Shown: positions 32,214 through 42,794 of the stretch, piece after piece
Layout of the letters: every line of letters begins with the position of its first letter
Numbering within the stretch: the first letter of the stretch is position 1
Assembly (NCBI RefSeq): GCF_900199405.1
Contig: NZ_LT963430.1
Location: 3,193,605-3,257,604 of the forward strand
From: Beduinella massiliensis
Lineage (GTDB): Bacteria > Bacillota > Clostridia > Christensenellales > Aristaeellaceae
Reading direction: 5' to 3'
Length of the DNA stretch: 64,000 nt
Program-made: the position numbers and the translations under genes
Notes under the pieces: model-generated
Told to the model about the DNA's origin: nothing
What the model saw: only the letters and a program-made list of their open reading frames with translations
Databases searched by the model: none

Positions 32214-33119
32214 TCAGTCTCTGAGCGTCTTCGGGTACACGCCCGCGGCGTGCAGCGCCTTCAGCTCGCCCATGACGTAGGGCTTGTCCTCCCTGTAGGT
32301 AATGCCGAACCAGACCGCGTCCGTGGAGAGCACGCGCACCGACAGCCCGCCCGCCCGCATCAGGTCGTCCACCATGATCGGCAGCAGGCACTCGCCCTTC
32401 ACGCTGTCCGGCGCAAGCGCCTTTAAGAACGCGGTAAAGTAGGCGTCCGCCGCCTCGAAGATCCACGGGGTGAAGCCCCAGAAGTTCATGGAGACCAGCG
32501 CCTGCGGGTCGAGCGCCGCGCCCTCCTCGCTCTGGGAGGTATCGCGGATGGTGCCGTCCGGGAAGGGGCGAATCTTGTACGTCTCCTTGACCGCGGCCAG
32601 CTTGCCGTCCAGCAGCGAACAGACGCCGCGCGTCACCGTGCCGTTTTCGGAGACCGTGTTGCACAGGCGGTATCCGACCATCGCCGCCTCGCCCGTGGGC
32701 GCGAGGCTTTGCAGGCAGTCGTGCATGGACTGAAAGGCGGGCACGCCGTAGTAATCGTCCGCGTTGAGCACCGCGAAGGGCTCATGCACGACGTCCCGCG
32801 CACAGAGGATGGCGTGCACCGTGCCGAACGGCTTGGTGCGCCCCGCCGGCACCTGATAAAACGCAGGGAGCGAAGAAAAATCCTGAAAGGCGTATTCGAC
32901 CTTCACCTTTTTCGCGATGCGGTCGCCCACCATCTCGCGCACGGTATCCAGCATTTCGCGTTTGATGATAAAGACTACCTTGTTAAAGCCCGCGCGGATT
33001 GCGTCGTAAATCGAATACTCCATCAGGATCTCGCCGCCCGGCCCGATCGCGTCCACCTGCTTGTTGCCGCCATAGCGCGATCCCATGCCCGCCGCCATGA
33101 TGATAAGCGTCGTGTTCAT
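32214..33119 (-). CDS. NTP-dependent nucleotidyltransferase
   Basis: A 301-residue nucleotidyltransferase: N-terminal nucleotide-binding AAGMGSRYGGNKQ (about 9-21), then LNADDYYG (about 110) for the metal. Sugar-phosphate or choline-phosphate activation is the usual role; the substrate is not clear. ATG at 33119 after GAGGAG; a longer frame to 33206 has no ribosome site. Confidence 0.8.
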   Translation of the reverse strand: MNTTLIIMAAGMGSRYGGNKQVDAIGPGGEILMEYSIYDAIRAGFNKVVFIIKREMLDTVREMVGDRIAKKVKVEYAFQDFSSLPAFYQVPAGRTKPFGTVHAILCARDVVHEPFAVLNADDYYGVPAFQSMHDCLQSLAPTGEAAMVGYRLCNTVSENGTVTRGVCSLLDGKLAAVKETYKIRPFPDGTIRDTSQSEEGAALDPQALVSMNFWGFTPWIFEAADAYFTAFLKALAPDSVKGECLLPIMVDDLMRAGGLSVRVLSTDAVWFGITYREDKPYVMGELKALHAAGVYPKTLRD

Positions 33120-33215
33120 CTCTGTTCTCTCCTCTTTTGCCGCGGCCTGCAGCCGCATCATCGGTTTGCTGCATTCAGTATAGCAGATTTTGTCTGTTTC
33201 GTCCACTCATGGCGC

Positions 33216-33244
33216 TTGACAGAATGTGCCTGTTATGGTATCCT
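33216..33244 (+). promoter_or_regulatory. Promoter of the choloylglycine-hydrolase-like gene
   Basis: -35 TTGACA (33216-33221) and -10 TATCCT (33239-33244) with 17 bp between, 55 bp before the ATG. Confidence 0.75.
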
Positions 33245-33298
33245 TTCTCCCGTTTATATTGAATATCAAAATATTAGAACATCAAAGGAGAAAACGCC

Positions 33299-34378
33299 AT
33301 GACATCCACCCCCAAGCATTCCGCCCGGCGCCACCCGCTGCGAATCCTGCTGGTCTGCGTCCTTCTCGCGCTGGTCGTCGCCCTTGCGGCCCTGCTTACG
33401 CTGTTTCAAGGCGAGCTGCGCACGCTGATGACGGTCGAAAAGCAGCGCGAATACCCGCTGTACACCATGAACTACCTGGGCGACTACGGCTTTGACAAGT
33501 ACCTGGCGGAGGGCTCTGCGAGCGATGCGGAGCTGATCGCCTTCGTCACCCGCACGCTGCTCAAGGGCATCCCCCTGCCGTTCAGCATCCCCGACCTCGG
33601 CTGCTCGACGTTTAACGCCGTCACCCCCGAAGGAGAGGCGATATTCGGGCGCAACTTCGACCTTTCCTACTCGCCCGCGCTGCTCGTGCGCACGCAGCCG
33701 AAGGACGGATATGCGTCTCTTTCGATGGTCAACATGGGCTTTCTGGGTTACGGCGAGGGCAAGCTGCCGGATTCGCTGCTTTCTTCCTTCATCCTGCTCG
33801 CCGCGCCTTACGCGCCGCTGGACGGCGTGAACGAGAAGGGCGTGTCCATCGGCGTGCTGCTCATTCCCACCGAGCCGACGGCGCAGGAGACGGGCAAGAC
33901 GCCCATCAGCACCACCGCCGCGGTGCGGCTGGTGCTGGACAAGGCCGCGAGCGTGGACGAGGCGATCGACCTGCTCTCGCGCTACGACATGCACGCCTCG
34001 GCGGGCAGCAGCTACCACTTCCAGATCGCGGACGCGCAGGGCCATTCCGCCGTCGTCGAATTCGAGGGCGACGTCATGAGCGTCGTGCGCGCAGACACGC
34101 CCTATCAGGCCTGCACCAACTTTTTGCAGACGCCCGCCTATTACGGCCAGGGCAAGGGGCTGGAGCGCTACGACCTGCTCGTGCGAACGCTGGCGGAAAA
34201 GGGCGGTGTGCTCACGATGGAGGAGGGCATGGCGCTCCTGTCCGCCGTCAGCCAGCCCTTTGAGGACGTGACGTCCGACAGCGACACGCAATGGTCGGTG
34301 ATGTACAACAACGCGACGGGCGAAGCCGTGGTCTGCGCGGGCCGCGACTACGAAAACCCGTATTTCACATCGCTCTGA
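33299..34378 (+). CDS. Membrane-anchored linear amide C-N hydrolase (choloylglycine hydrolase-like)
   Basis: 359 residues. An N-terminal hydrophobic helix (about 15-37) anchors it, with an outside catalytic domain. The candidate nucleophile Cys is in LGCSTFNA (near 102), and GRNFDLSYSP follows, typical of the Ntn-type bile-salt hydrolase/penicillin acylase family. Bile-salt hydrolases usually start at the Cys after processing; here the Cys is far in and behind a membrane helix, so the substrate is probably different. Confidence 0.75.
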   Translation: MTSTPKHSARRHPLRILLVCVLLALVVALAALLTLFQGELRTLMTVEKQREYPLYTMNYLGDYGFDKYLAEGSASDAELIAFVTRTLLKGIPLPFSIPDLGCSTFNAVTPEGEAIFGRNFDLSYSPALLVRTQPKDGYASLSMVNMGFLGYGEGKLPDSLLSSFILLAAPYAPLDGVNEKGVSIGVLLIPTEPTAQETGKTPISTTAAVRLVLDKAASVDEAIDLLSRYDMHASAGSSYHFQIADAQGHSAVVEFEGDVMSVVRADTPYQACTNFLQTPAYYGQGKGLERYDLLVRTLAEKGGVLTMEEGMALLSAVSQPFEDVTSDSDTQWSVMYNNATGEAVVCAGRDYENPYFTSL

Positions 34379-34455
34379 CGCGCCGCGCGCTTGTGTTTTT
34401 TCCCGTCCTGTGCTAAACTGCCAGACAGATTCACGCGAGAAAAGAGGCGCATTTC

Positions 34456-35481
34456 ATGATTCTGTTTCTGAACGATTACAGCGAGGGCGCGCACCCGCGC
34501 ATCCTCGAAGCCATGGCGGAGGGCAACCTGCGCCAGCAGCGCGGCTATGGGCTGGACGACATCTCGCTTCGCGCACACGAGCGGATTCGCGCGCTGATCG
34601 ACCGTCCGGACGCGGACGTGCACCTGCTCACCGGCGGCACCAGCGCCAACCTCGTCGCGCTGAGCGCCTTCCTGCGCCCGCACGAGGCCGTCATCTGCGC
34701 GGACTGCGGCCACATCAACACGCACGAAACCGGCGCGCTCGAGGGCGCGGGCCACAAGATCCTGACCGCCCCTTCCCACGACGGCAAGCTGACCGCGCAG
34801 GCCGTACGCCGCATCGCCGCCGCCCATACGGACGAGCACATGGTGCGCCCGCGCGCGGTGTTCATCTCGAACGCCTCCGAGCTGGGGACGGTGTACAGCC
34901 TGGAGGAGCTGCGCGGCTTACGCGCGGCCTGCGACGCGTGCGGCCTGTACCTGTACATGGACGGCGCGCGCCTGGGCGCGGCACTCGCGAGCGAGGGCTG
35001 CGATGTGCGCTTCAGCGACCTGCCGGGCCTGTGCGACGCCTTTTACATCGGCGGCACGAAGAACGGCGCGCTCATTGGCGAGGCAATGGTGCTCGTAAAC
35101 CCCGCCCTCAAGGCCGACTTCCGCTACCTCATCAAGAACCGGGGCGGCATGCTCGCCAAGGGCTTCGTCGCAGGCTATCAGTTCGACGTGCTGATGCAGG
35201 ACGGCCTGTACCTGCGCCTTGCCCGCCACGCGAACGGGATGGCGCAGGTGATCCGCGCCGCGTTCTCCGAAAGGGACGTTCCCTTCTTCGTGGAGACGGC
35301 CACCAACCAGCTCTTCCCCATCCTGACCGCCCCGCAGATCGCGTATCTCGAGCGGGATTTCGGCTTTCAGGTCTGGGAGCAGCTTTCGGACGGGCGCACC
35401 GCCATCCGCATCGTCACCAGCTGGGCAACGCCCGAGGAAAACGCCCGCGCGCTCGCAGAGGCGATTGCGGGGATGCCGTAA
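34456..35481 (+). CDS. Threonine aldolase-like PLP enzyme
   Basis: A 341-residue fold type I PLP enzyme of the beta-eliminating lyase group. PLP contacts are LLTGGTSAN, YMDGARLG (about 168) and Schiff-base Lys in GGTKNG (about 202). It most resembles low-specificity L-threonine aldolase (threonine to glycine plus acetaldehyde). Possible promoter TTGTGT-16 nt-TAAACT upstream. Convergent with GH51 over a shared terminator. Confidence 0.85.
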   Translation: MILFLNDYSEGAHPRILEAMAEGNLRQQRGYGLDDISLRAHERIRALIDRPDADVHLLTGGTSANLVALSAFLRPHEAVICADCGHINTHETGALEGAGHKILTAPSHDGKLTAQAVRRIAAAHTDEHMVRPRAVFISNASELGTVYSLEELRGLRAACDACGLYLYMDGARLGAALASEGCDVRFSDLPGLCDAFYIGGTKNGALIGEAMVLVNPALKADFRYLIKNRGGMLAKGFVAGYQFDVLMQDGLYLRLARHANGMAQVIRAAFSERDVPFFVETATNQLFPILTAPQIAYLERDFGFQVWEQLSDGRTAIRIVTSWATPEENARALAEAIAGMP

Positions 35482-35551
35482 TATCGCAGCTACGGAGGTT
35501 CCTGCGTCTCCCCGCGCCGAACCCTCTTCGTCTCCTCACGGAATCGCCATG

Positions 35552-35596
35552 AAAAACCGGCGGCATAGCCTCTTCAGGGCTGCGCCGCCGGTTTTT
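35552..35596. terminator. Bidirectional terminator between the threonine aldolase and GH51 genes
   Basis: Stem AAAAACCGGCGGC/GCCGCCGGTTTTT with T-runs on both strands, between convergent genes. Confidence 0.85.
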
Positions 35597-35604
35597 GTGC
35601 GCTA

Positions 35605-37194
<1,590 letters not shown>

Positions 37195-38136
37195 TCAGGC
37201 CTCCTCGAGCGCCTCGATCACCCAGCGGATGCGGGCGGGGTCGATGTCCCGGGGCAGGGAACAGTCCGCGCCCACGATCAGGCCCTCCGCGCCCGCCTCG
37301 TTCAAAAGCGTGCGCGTGAACGAGCGCACCTGCCCCTTCCCTCCCCGGTGCAGCAGCGCGCCCTCCCGGTTGTCGAAGCCGCCCATGACCACGCGGCCCG
37401 GGAAAAGCGAGCGTCCCTCCGCGAGGCTGAGCCCCTCCACGCCCACCGCCCAGTTGACGATGCGGCCCGGATAGTCCTTCCACAGGTCGAGCTGGTTGGG
37501 CACGCCGTCCCAGCCGCACAGGTGCAGGAGGTTTGCGTCCGACAGCTCATTTGCGCGCAGGACGACGCGCCGGTCGCTGGGGGCGATCAGCCGCGCGTAT
37601 TCCTCCGGCGAAAAACGCCCCCGCTCCGCCCCCTGCAGGGGCAGCATCATCCCCCGCGTGCCGGTCTGCGTCAGGATGCCCTCGATGAGCAGACAGGTAT
37701 CCTCCGCGATGACGTCCAGCACGTGCAGCGCGGCCTTCTCGTCTGAACGGAGCAGGGCCATGCTCTGCGCGTCGCCCATCGCGTGCTTGAGCGTGGCGTA
37801 CGGCGAAAAGGCGTTGTACAGGGTAAACGCCTCGCCCGAAAGCGCCTCGTTGATGCGCGCGGCGCGCTCCACCTGCCCGGAAATGTACGCGCTTTTCCTG
37901 CCCAGCGGACGCAGAGAGAGCAAGTCCTGCGCGGACGGCGATTCGGGCAGCGGATAGAAGAAGAACTCGTCGCACATCATCTTCAGGATGTCCTCCCCGC
38001 TCTCCCGGTAAAACCGCACGTGCTCCCGCACGGTCGCCTCGGGCCCGATATCGCCAAAGTGATGCCAGAAGCATACGGGCGGACGGTCCACCGGCCTGCC
38101 CAGCAGGGTATTGACGGCGCGTGTCATGCGATTCAT
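37195..38136 (-). CDS. UroD/MtaA-like protein, candidate zinc methyltransferase
   Basis: 313 residues of the uroporphyrinogen-decarboxylase superfamily. It carries LLHLCGWDG (His-x-Cys) and a later GADC, which together fit the His-x-Cys...Cys zinc motif of MtaA/MtbA-type corrinoid methyltransferases rather than heme-making HemE. It is about the same length as 53802-54761 and shares FWxHF, KxMCD and GGFDN motifs with it, so they are paralogues. The ATG at 38136 is 8 nt from the ribosome site. It follows DUF4340 by 2 bp, which ties it to the ABC cluster. Confidence 0.75.
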   Translation of the reverse strand: MNRMTRAVNTLLGRPVDRPPVCFWHHFGDIGPEATVREHVRFYRESGEDILKMMCDEFFFYPLPESPSAQDLLSLRPLGRKSAYISGQVERAARINEALSGEAFTLYNAFSPYATLKHAMGDAQSMALLRSDEKAALHVLDVIAEDTCLLIEGILTQTGTRGMMLPLQGAERGRFSPEEYARLIAPSDRRVVLRANELSDANLLHLCGWDGVPNQLDLWKDYPGRIVNWAVGVEGLSLAEGRSLFPGRVVMGGFDNREGALLHRGGKGQVRSFTRTLLNEAGAEGLIVGADCSLPRDIDPARIRWVIEALEEA

Positions 38137-38138
38137 GC

Positions 38139-39557
38139 TCATTCCTCCCCTGCAAACCGCTCAAAGACGGCGTCCACCTTCTGGCGGGCGATCAGAAACG
38201 CGGCCTCGCCGTCCCGTTCCACCGCGTCGTAGGTATCGCCGCAGTCAAGAAAGCGAAGCGTCCACTCCGTGCCATCCGTAAAGGTATAGGTAAACGACGC
38301 GCGGCAGGCGCCGGGCTGCTGCCCCTCGCCCAGCCTGCGGTCGATGAGCAGGCCGATCGCCGCCTGATAATACGGCCTAAAATCCTCCAGCTCCACCGCC
38401 TCGCCGTCCACCCAATAGCGCGCTTCCCCCGTCTGCGTCCGCTCCACAGAGAGCCGGTGCGTCTCCCCGCCGCGCCTGAGCGTCAGCGTCTTTACGTCCG
38501 CAAGCGACACCAGGCCCGGGAGCTGCTCCGCCAGGTAGGTCACGCGCGCGATCTCGGGGATGCGCGCGGCGTCCTGCGAGAGCGCGTACACCGCGTCGCC
38601 TTCGTCAAGGCGCGCGTACAACGCGCCGTCCGCCTCCCCCACCTGCGCGTCCAGGGTTTCCTCGCCCGCGCTCAACAGATGAAGGGTGAAGAGCGGCGCG
38701 TCCAGCCCGTAGGTGGAAAGCGCCTCCTTCCCCTCCGCACGGCCCGTGTAGCGCTCAATTTCGAGGCCGCAGACCGCGAGGAAGAGCTCTGCCGCACGCT
38801 CGGAGCTCGCCGGATAGCGAATCGGCTCCGTCATCTCCGCGACGGTGTTGAAGGGATTGGCCTCCGTCACGCGCGCGACGCTCACCGTCTCCCCGCCCCG
38901 CGGGGTGACCGCCGCCCGAAGGAGCGTCTCCGCCTGGAACATCGTGAGGTCTGGAAGCGCGGCAAGCGCCTTTGCGCCCGCGCTCAACGTCTCGTAGACC
39001 GCTCGGTTGACCACGTAGACGCCGTCCGTCCCCTCCACCTGCGCGTAGCGGCCCTCGCCCGTGGCGGGCGCGTCGCCCAGATGAAGCGTCAGCGTCCGGC
39101 CGTCCGCGTAGGTAAAAGACGCCGACACCCGGGCTGGGTCGAGCCCAAAGGCCGCCGCGTCCTGCGCGTCGATGCGCTGGCGGGCGAGCAGCGACGCCCC
39201 GCAGCTCAGCACGCGCCTTGCGGCCGCCGCGTCGATGGAGAGCGCGTCGTCCGAAAGCGCGAAGCTTCCGTCCTCCCCCGCGCGCAGGGTATAGGCCTCT
39301 CCCTGCGCCTCGACCCGCGCGGCCACGGGCGTGCCCGCGCCTGCCGGGATGAGCTGCGTAAGGCCGCTTTCGGCCTTCTGCGCCGGGGCATTCGTGGGCT
39401 TCTGCTCCCTCGCGGGGAACAGAAGCGCCGCGCTCGCCGCAAGGAAGATCGCCGTCAGCGCGGCTAGGACGCGGGGCGCGCGCGGGCCGCGGCGAGGAAG
39501 CGCCCTGCGCAGCTCCGCCGCCGGACGAAGCAGCGGATTCTTTCTCTCTTCGCTCAT
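38139..39557 (-). CDS. DUF4340 membrane-anchored protein
   Basis: About 472 residues. One N-terminal membrane helix (about 30-48) is followed by a long extracytoplasmic repeat-like region (LTLHLGDAPATG and later LFTLHLLSAGEETLDAQVGE...), as in DUF4340 proteins encoded with GldF/GldG ABC systems. ATG at 39557 after AGGAGG, overlapping gldG by 4 bp. Function unknown. Confidence 0.85.
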   Translation of the reverse strand: MSEERKNPLLRPAAELRRALPRRGPRAPRVLAALTAIFLAASAALLFPAREQKPTNAPAQKAESGLTQLIPAGAGTPVAARVEAQGEAYTLRAGEDGSFALSDDALSIDAAAARRVLSCGASLLARQRIDAQDAAAFGLDPARVSASFTYADGRTLTLHLGDAPATGEGRYAQVEGTDGVYVVNRAVYETLSAGAKALAALPDLTMFQAETLLRAAVTPRGGETVSVARVTEANPFNTVAEMTEPIRYPASSERAAELFLAVCGLEIERYTGRAEGKEALSTYGLDAPLFTLHLLSAGEETLDAQVGEADGALYARLDEGDAVYALSQDAARIPEIARVTYLAEQLPGLVSLADVKTLTLRRGGETHRLSVERTQTGEARYWVDGEAVELEDFRPYYQAAIGLLIDRRLGEGQQPGACRASFTYTFTDGTEWTLRFLDCGDTYDAVERDGEAAFLIARQKVDAVFERFAGEE

Positions 39558-41002
39558 CTTCTGCGCCTCCTGACCTGCACCGCGACGCCGGCGACCGCCG
39601 CGGCCGCCGGCAGCGCCAGCGTCAGCGCGAGGATGCGCCACGCGGCTGCCGCGCTGGGAATCACCATGCTGGTATCCGCGATTTCGCGCACGGGAATCGA
39701 AATCCCGCTCTCGCGCTCCGAAAGCCAGGAGAGCGCGCTCGCCATCAGATCCAGGTTATAGGTCGAATAGAGCAGGCTGCTGTCCATCGCGGTGTACAGG
39801 GAACCGATGAAGACGGCGCGCGTCTTGCCCTCCTCCTGCGCGCGCTCCACGGATACGGCCAGCTGACAGCTTCCTGCCGGATCGCCCGCCTCGCGCGTGA
39901 ACGCCTCGCTGTCCGTGCGCTTGACGTAGGCGCCGTCGGATGTCGTCAGCAGCGCCTCGTACGTGTACCCGGACAGCGGAATCTGCGGTCCCGCGACGGC
40001 GCGCGCGCCGGGCAGGACGACGCGCTGATCCGCCGCCATGCCGGAAAGCGCCGCTGCGTCCCGGTTCAGGTCGGGCGCGAGGTAGAGCGGCGAGTTCATC
40101 CAGTTGCCCGCCGCCGTCTCGGCCTCTACGACGATGCCGGGCTCAAACGAAAGCGAATAGCGCCCAGCGAGCTCCGCGAAGCGCGGCAGGTTCTCCATGT
40201 TCACCGTCGCGTCCACGGCAAAAAAGAGCCGCCCGTCCTCATCCAGCCAGCGCTGCAGCGCCGCCGCCTCCTGCTCCGTCAGGTCGCGCGCGGGCGAAAG
40301 GACCAGCAGCACGTCCCCGCTCTTCAGCGCCGGGTCCTTGAGCAGCTCGTAATCCGTCACCTCGTAGTTCTCCGCCGAAAGCCTATCGGCGAGCGTCTCG
40401 CAGTCCCCGGTGGACAACTCGCCGTGACCCGTGAGGAAGCCGATGCGCGGCATGTCCTCGCTCGTCACATAGGCGACGGCGGAGGTGAGCTTCTGCTCCG
40501 CATTTACGCCTGTGAGGGCGTACCCGCCGGATCGGGTGCGCGTGTACGCGTACATCTCCCGCGCGTTAACGACCTTAAAGCGGCTTCCGTCCGCATTGGC
40601 CACGATGGCCGAGCCCTCGGCGATCGCGTCGTCCCCCGTCTTAAAGGCGGCGATGCGGTTCGGCTCCGTCACCGGATCGATCGTGTCCACCGTAACGTCC
40701 CATCCCCGGGCCGCGTACTGCCCCGCGAGCGTCTCCAGCGTTCTGCGAAGGTCGGTCGCCGTGGCTTTCTGAAAGACGAGGTGGATGGAAACGGGCTCGT
40801 CCGTCTGCTCCAGAATTTTGAGCGTCTGCTCGCTCAGGCGCGAAATGGCCGTCGGCGTCAGGTCGATTTGCAGGGAATACCGCGCCTGCAAGGCGCCCGC
40901 CGACGCGCACACGAGCGCCGCCGACAGGACGACCGCGGCGAGCTTCATAAATGCGCGCAGCGGGAGCGTGCGCCCGGCCCTCTCTTTTTTCGTCTTCGAC
41001 AC
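39554..41002 (-). CDS. GldG-like ABC auxiliary protein
   Basis: About 482 residues with an N-terminal membrane helix, a GldG-like extracytoplasmic domain (IGFLTGHGELST, LLVLSPARDLTEQE, WLDEDGRLFFAVD) and a C-terminal membrane helix near 458-478. The starting GTG (41000-41002) follows AAAGGGGGCGG. It lies between the ABC permease and DUF4340 with short spacing or overlap. In Firmicutes these systems are not for gliding; the role is unknown. Confidence 0.85.
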   Translation of the reverse strand: MSKTKKERAGRTLPLRAFMKLAAVVLSAALVCASAGALQARYSLQIDLTPTAISRLSEQTLKILEQTDEPVSIHLVFQKATATDLRRTLETLAGQYAARGWDVTVDTIDPVTEPNRIAAFKTGDDAIAEGSAIVANADGSRFKVVNAREMYAYTRTRSGGYALTGVNAEQKLTSAVAYVTSEDMPRIGFLTGHGELSTGDCETLADRLSAENYEVTDYELLKDPALKSGDVLLVLSPARDLTEQEAAALQRWLDEDGRLFFAVDATVNMENLPRFAELAGRYSLSFEPGIVVEAETAAGNWMNSPLYLAPDLNRDAAALSGMAADQRVVLPGARAVAGPQIPLSGYTYEALLTTSDGAYVKRTDSEAFTREAGDPAGSCQLAVSVERAQEEGKTRAVFIGSLYTAMDSSLLYSTYNLDLMASALSWLSERESGISIPVREIADTSMVIPSAAAAWRILALTLALPAAAAVAGVAVQVRRRRR

Positions 41003-41004
41003 GT

Positions 41005-41733
41005 TCAGGCCGCCCCCTTTCTGCTCCAGCGCCGCCTGTCCATCAGGTAGACCGTGATGCTCAGCACGACCGCCGCGAACGTGGCATAGTAGGCGACGGA
41101 CGCGGGCGCGATCATGCCGCTGGTGAAATCGGCATAGCGGGCGTTCAGCGAGAGCACGCCAAGCAGGCCGGGCAAGAACGGCAGGTAGGGCACGTGCAGC
41201 GTAGGCGCGATCATCTCCAGGAGCTGCAGCAGCATGTTCGCCCCGAACGTGAGCACGGCGGCCGTAATCTGGCTCTCCGTGACGGCGCTCATCAAAAGGC
41301 CGATGGCGATGTAGCAGGCACACAGCAGGAAGAAGCCCAGGTAGTTTGAAAAGACGAGCCCTGCGTAGACCCGCGCGTAGCAGCCGATGACCGCGACGTA
41401 CAGAAACGTGCCGGCGAGCGCGACGAGCAGTACCGCGCAGGCGGCGAAGAACTTGCCCAGCACGACGGAGGCAAGGCTCGCCGGCGCGCAGTAGAGGAGC
41501 TGCACCGTGCGGCTCCTGCGTTCCTCGCTCAGCAGCCGCATCGTAAGCAGCGGCACGATCATCATGAAGAGGTACGACATGTTGCCAAAGAGCGCGCTCA
41601 GGTCGGACGAAGCGGCGAGCACGTTGTACAGGAAAAAAAAGACGGCGCCGAGCAGCCAGAAGATGCCCGTGAAGACGTAGCCCGTGGGGGTCAGGAAGTA
41701 CTGCATAAGCTCGCGCTTGAAAACGCTCGTCAT
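41005..41733 (-). CDS. ABC transporter permease (GldF-like)
   Basis: 242 residues, about six membrane helices, ABC-2 type (ELMQYFLTPTGYVFTGIFWLLGA at the start). It works with the ATPase (41738-42670) and GldG-like partner, 2 bp apart. Confidence 0.9.
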   Translation of the reverse strand: MTSVFKRELMQYFLTPTGYVFTGIFWLLGAVFFFLYNVLAASSDLSALFGNMSYLFMMIVPLLTMRLLSEERRSRTVQLLYCAPASLASVVLGKFFAACAVLLVALAGTFLYVAVIGCYARVYAGLVFSNYLGFFLLCACYIAIGLLMSAVTESQITAAVLTFGANMLLQLLEMIAPTLHVPYLPFLPGLLGVLSLNARYADFTSGMIAPASVAYYATFAAVVLSITVYLMDRRRWSRKGAA

Positions 41734-41737
41734 CGTC

Positions 41738-42670
41738 TCACTCCTCCGCTTCGTCTTCGGTCAGCCGCAGGAAGATGTCCTCCAGCTCCACGTCCATCGG
41801 GTACAGCATGCGCAGGCCGCAGCCCGCCTGAAGCAGCGACCGCGCCAGCAGCCCGCCCACATCTTCCTCCGTCTCGAGGAGGAAGTCCTGGCAGCCCGGC
41901 TCGCGCGCGGGCAGAGGGGCCAGCTGCCGCAGCCCCGGCAGCGCCTCAAGCGCAGCCCTCGCGCCCGCGCCCTGTACGCGCACCTTGAGCCGATGCCCTT
42001 CGCGATGGCGCGCGGCGATCTCGTCCATGCTGCCCGCTGCGACGACCCGTCCTTTTTTAACGATGACGGCGCTGTCGCAGACGTCCTGAATCTCGTGCAG
42101 GATGTGGCTGGAGATGAGGACCGCGTGATCCTCCCCCAGCGCGCGGATGAGGCTGCGGATGCCCACCATCTGCTGCGGGTCGAGGCCCACGGTCGGTTCG
42201 TCCAAAATGATGAGCCCCGGATTGCCGACGAGCGCCTGCGCGAGCCCGACGCGTTGGCGGTATCCCTTGGAAAGATTGCGGATGAGCCTTCCCTGCTGCT
42301 CCGAAAGGCCCGTCAGCGCGCACACCTCCTCGACGTGGCTCCTGCGCACGCGCCGCCTGATCCGTTTGAGCCCGCACACGAAATCCAGGTATTCCCGAAC
42401 CGTCAGATCCGGGTAGAGCGGCGGGATCTCCGGCAGGTACCCGATTTCCTGTTTATAGGCGTCCCCGAGGCGCAGCGCATCCTGCCCCTGAAAGAGCACG
42501 CGCCCTGAGGTAGGCGCAAGGCAGCCCGCGAGGATGTTCAGAGTCGTGGACTTTCCCGCGCCGTTCCGCCCCAGAAAACCCGTCACCTGACCCGCGCGCA
42601 CCTCGAAGGAGACGCCGCGGACGGCGTCGTGGTTTCCGTAGCGTTTTGTGATGTCTTCCACCTGCAGCAT
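41738..42670 (-). CDS. ABC transporter ATP-binding protein (GldA-like)
   Basis: About 310 residues. Walker A GRNGAGKST (about 37-45), signature LSKGYRQR, Walker B LIILDEPTVGLD, H-loop ISSHILHEIQ, then an extra C-terminal domain as in GldA/Nos-type ATPases. ATG at 42670 with GGAGG 8 nt upstream. It heads the GldF/GldG/DUF4340 cluster and follows the sugar ABC operon's terminator. Confidence 0.9.
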   Translation of the reverse strand: MLQVEDITKRYGNHDAVRGVSFEVRAGQVTGFLGRNGAGKSTTLNILAGCLAPTSGRVLFQGQDALRLGDAYKQEIGYLPEIPPLYPDLTVREYLDFVCGLKRIRRRVRRSHVEEVCALTGLSEQQGRLIRNLSKGYRQRVGLAQALVGNPGLIILDEPTVGLDPQQMVGIRSLIRALGEDHAVLISSHILHEIQDVCDSAVIVKKGRVVAAGSMDEIAARHREGHRLKVRVQGAGARAALEALPGLRQLAPLPAREPGCQDFLLETEEDVGGLLARSLLQAGCGLRMLYPMDVELEDIFLRLTEDEAEE

Positions 42671-42708
42671 GTATCTGGCCTCCGTCCGTCGTCGCCCGGT
42701 CTTATCCG

Positions 42709-42738
42709 AAAAGGCCGGCCGCGTCAAACGCGGCCGGC
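42709..42738 (-). terminator. Terminator after the sugar-binding protein gene
   Basis: Stem GCCGGCCGCG/CGCGGCCGGC with a 5-nt loop, then CTTTT on the minus strand. It ends the sugar ABC operon. Confidence 0.8.
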
Positions 42739-42794
42739 GCATTCCCCGGAGCCTGCGGGCTCCGCGCTTCAAGCTTTCGGGTTGCCGCGCGCCG

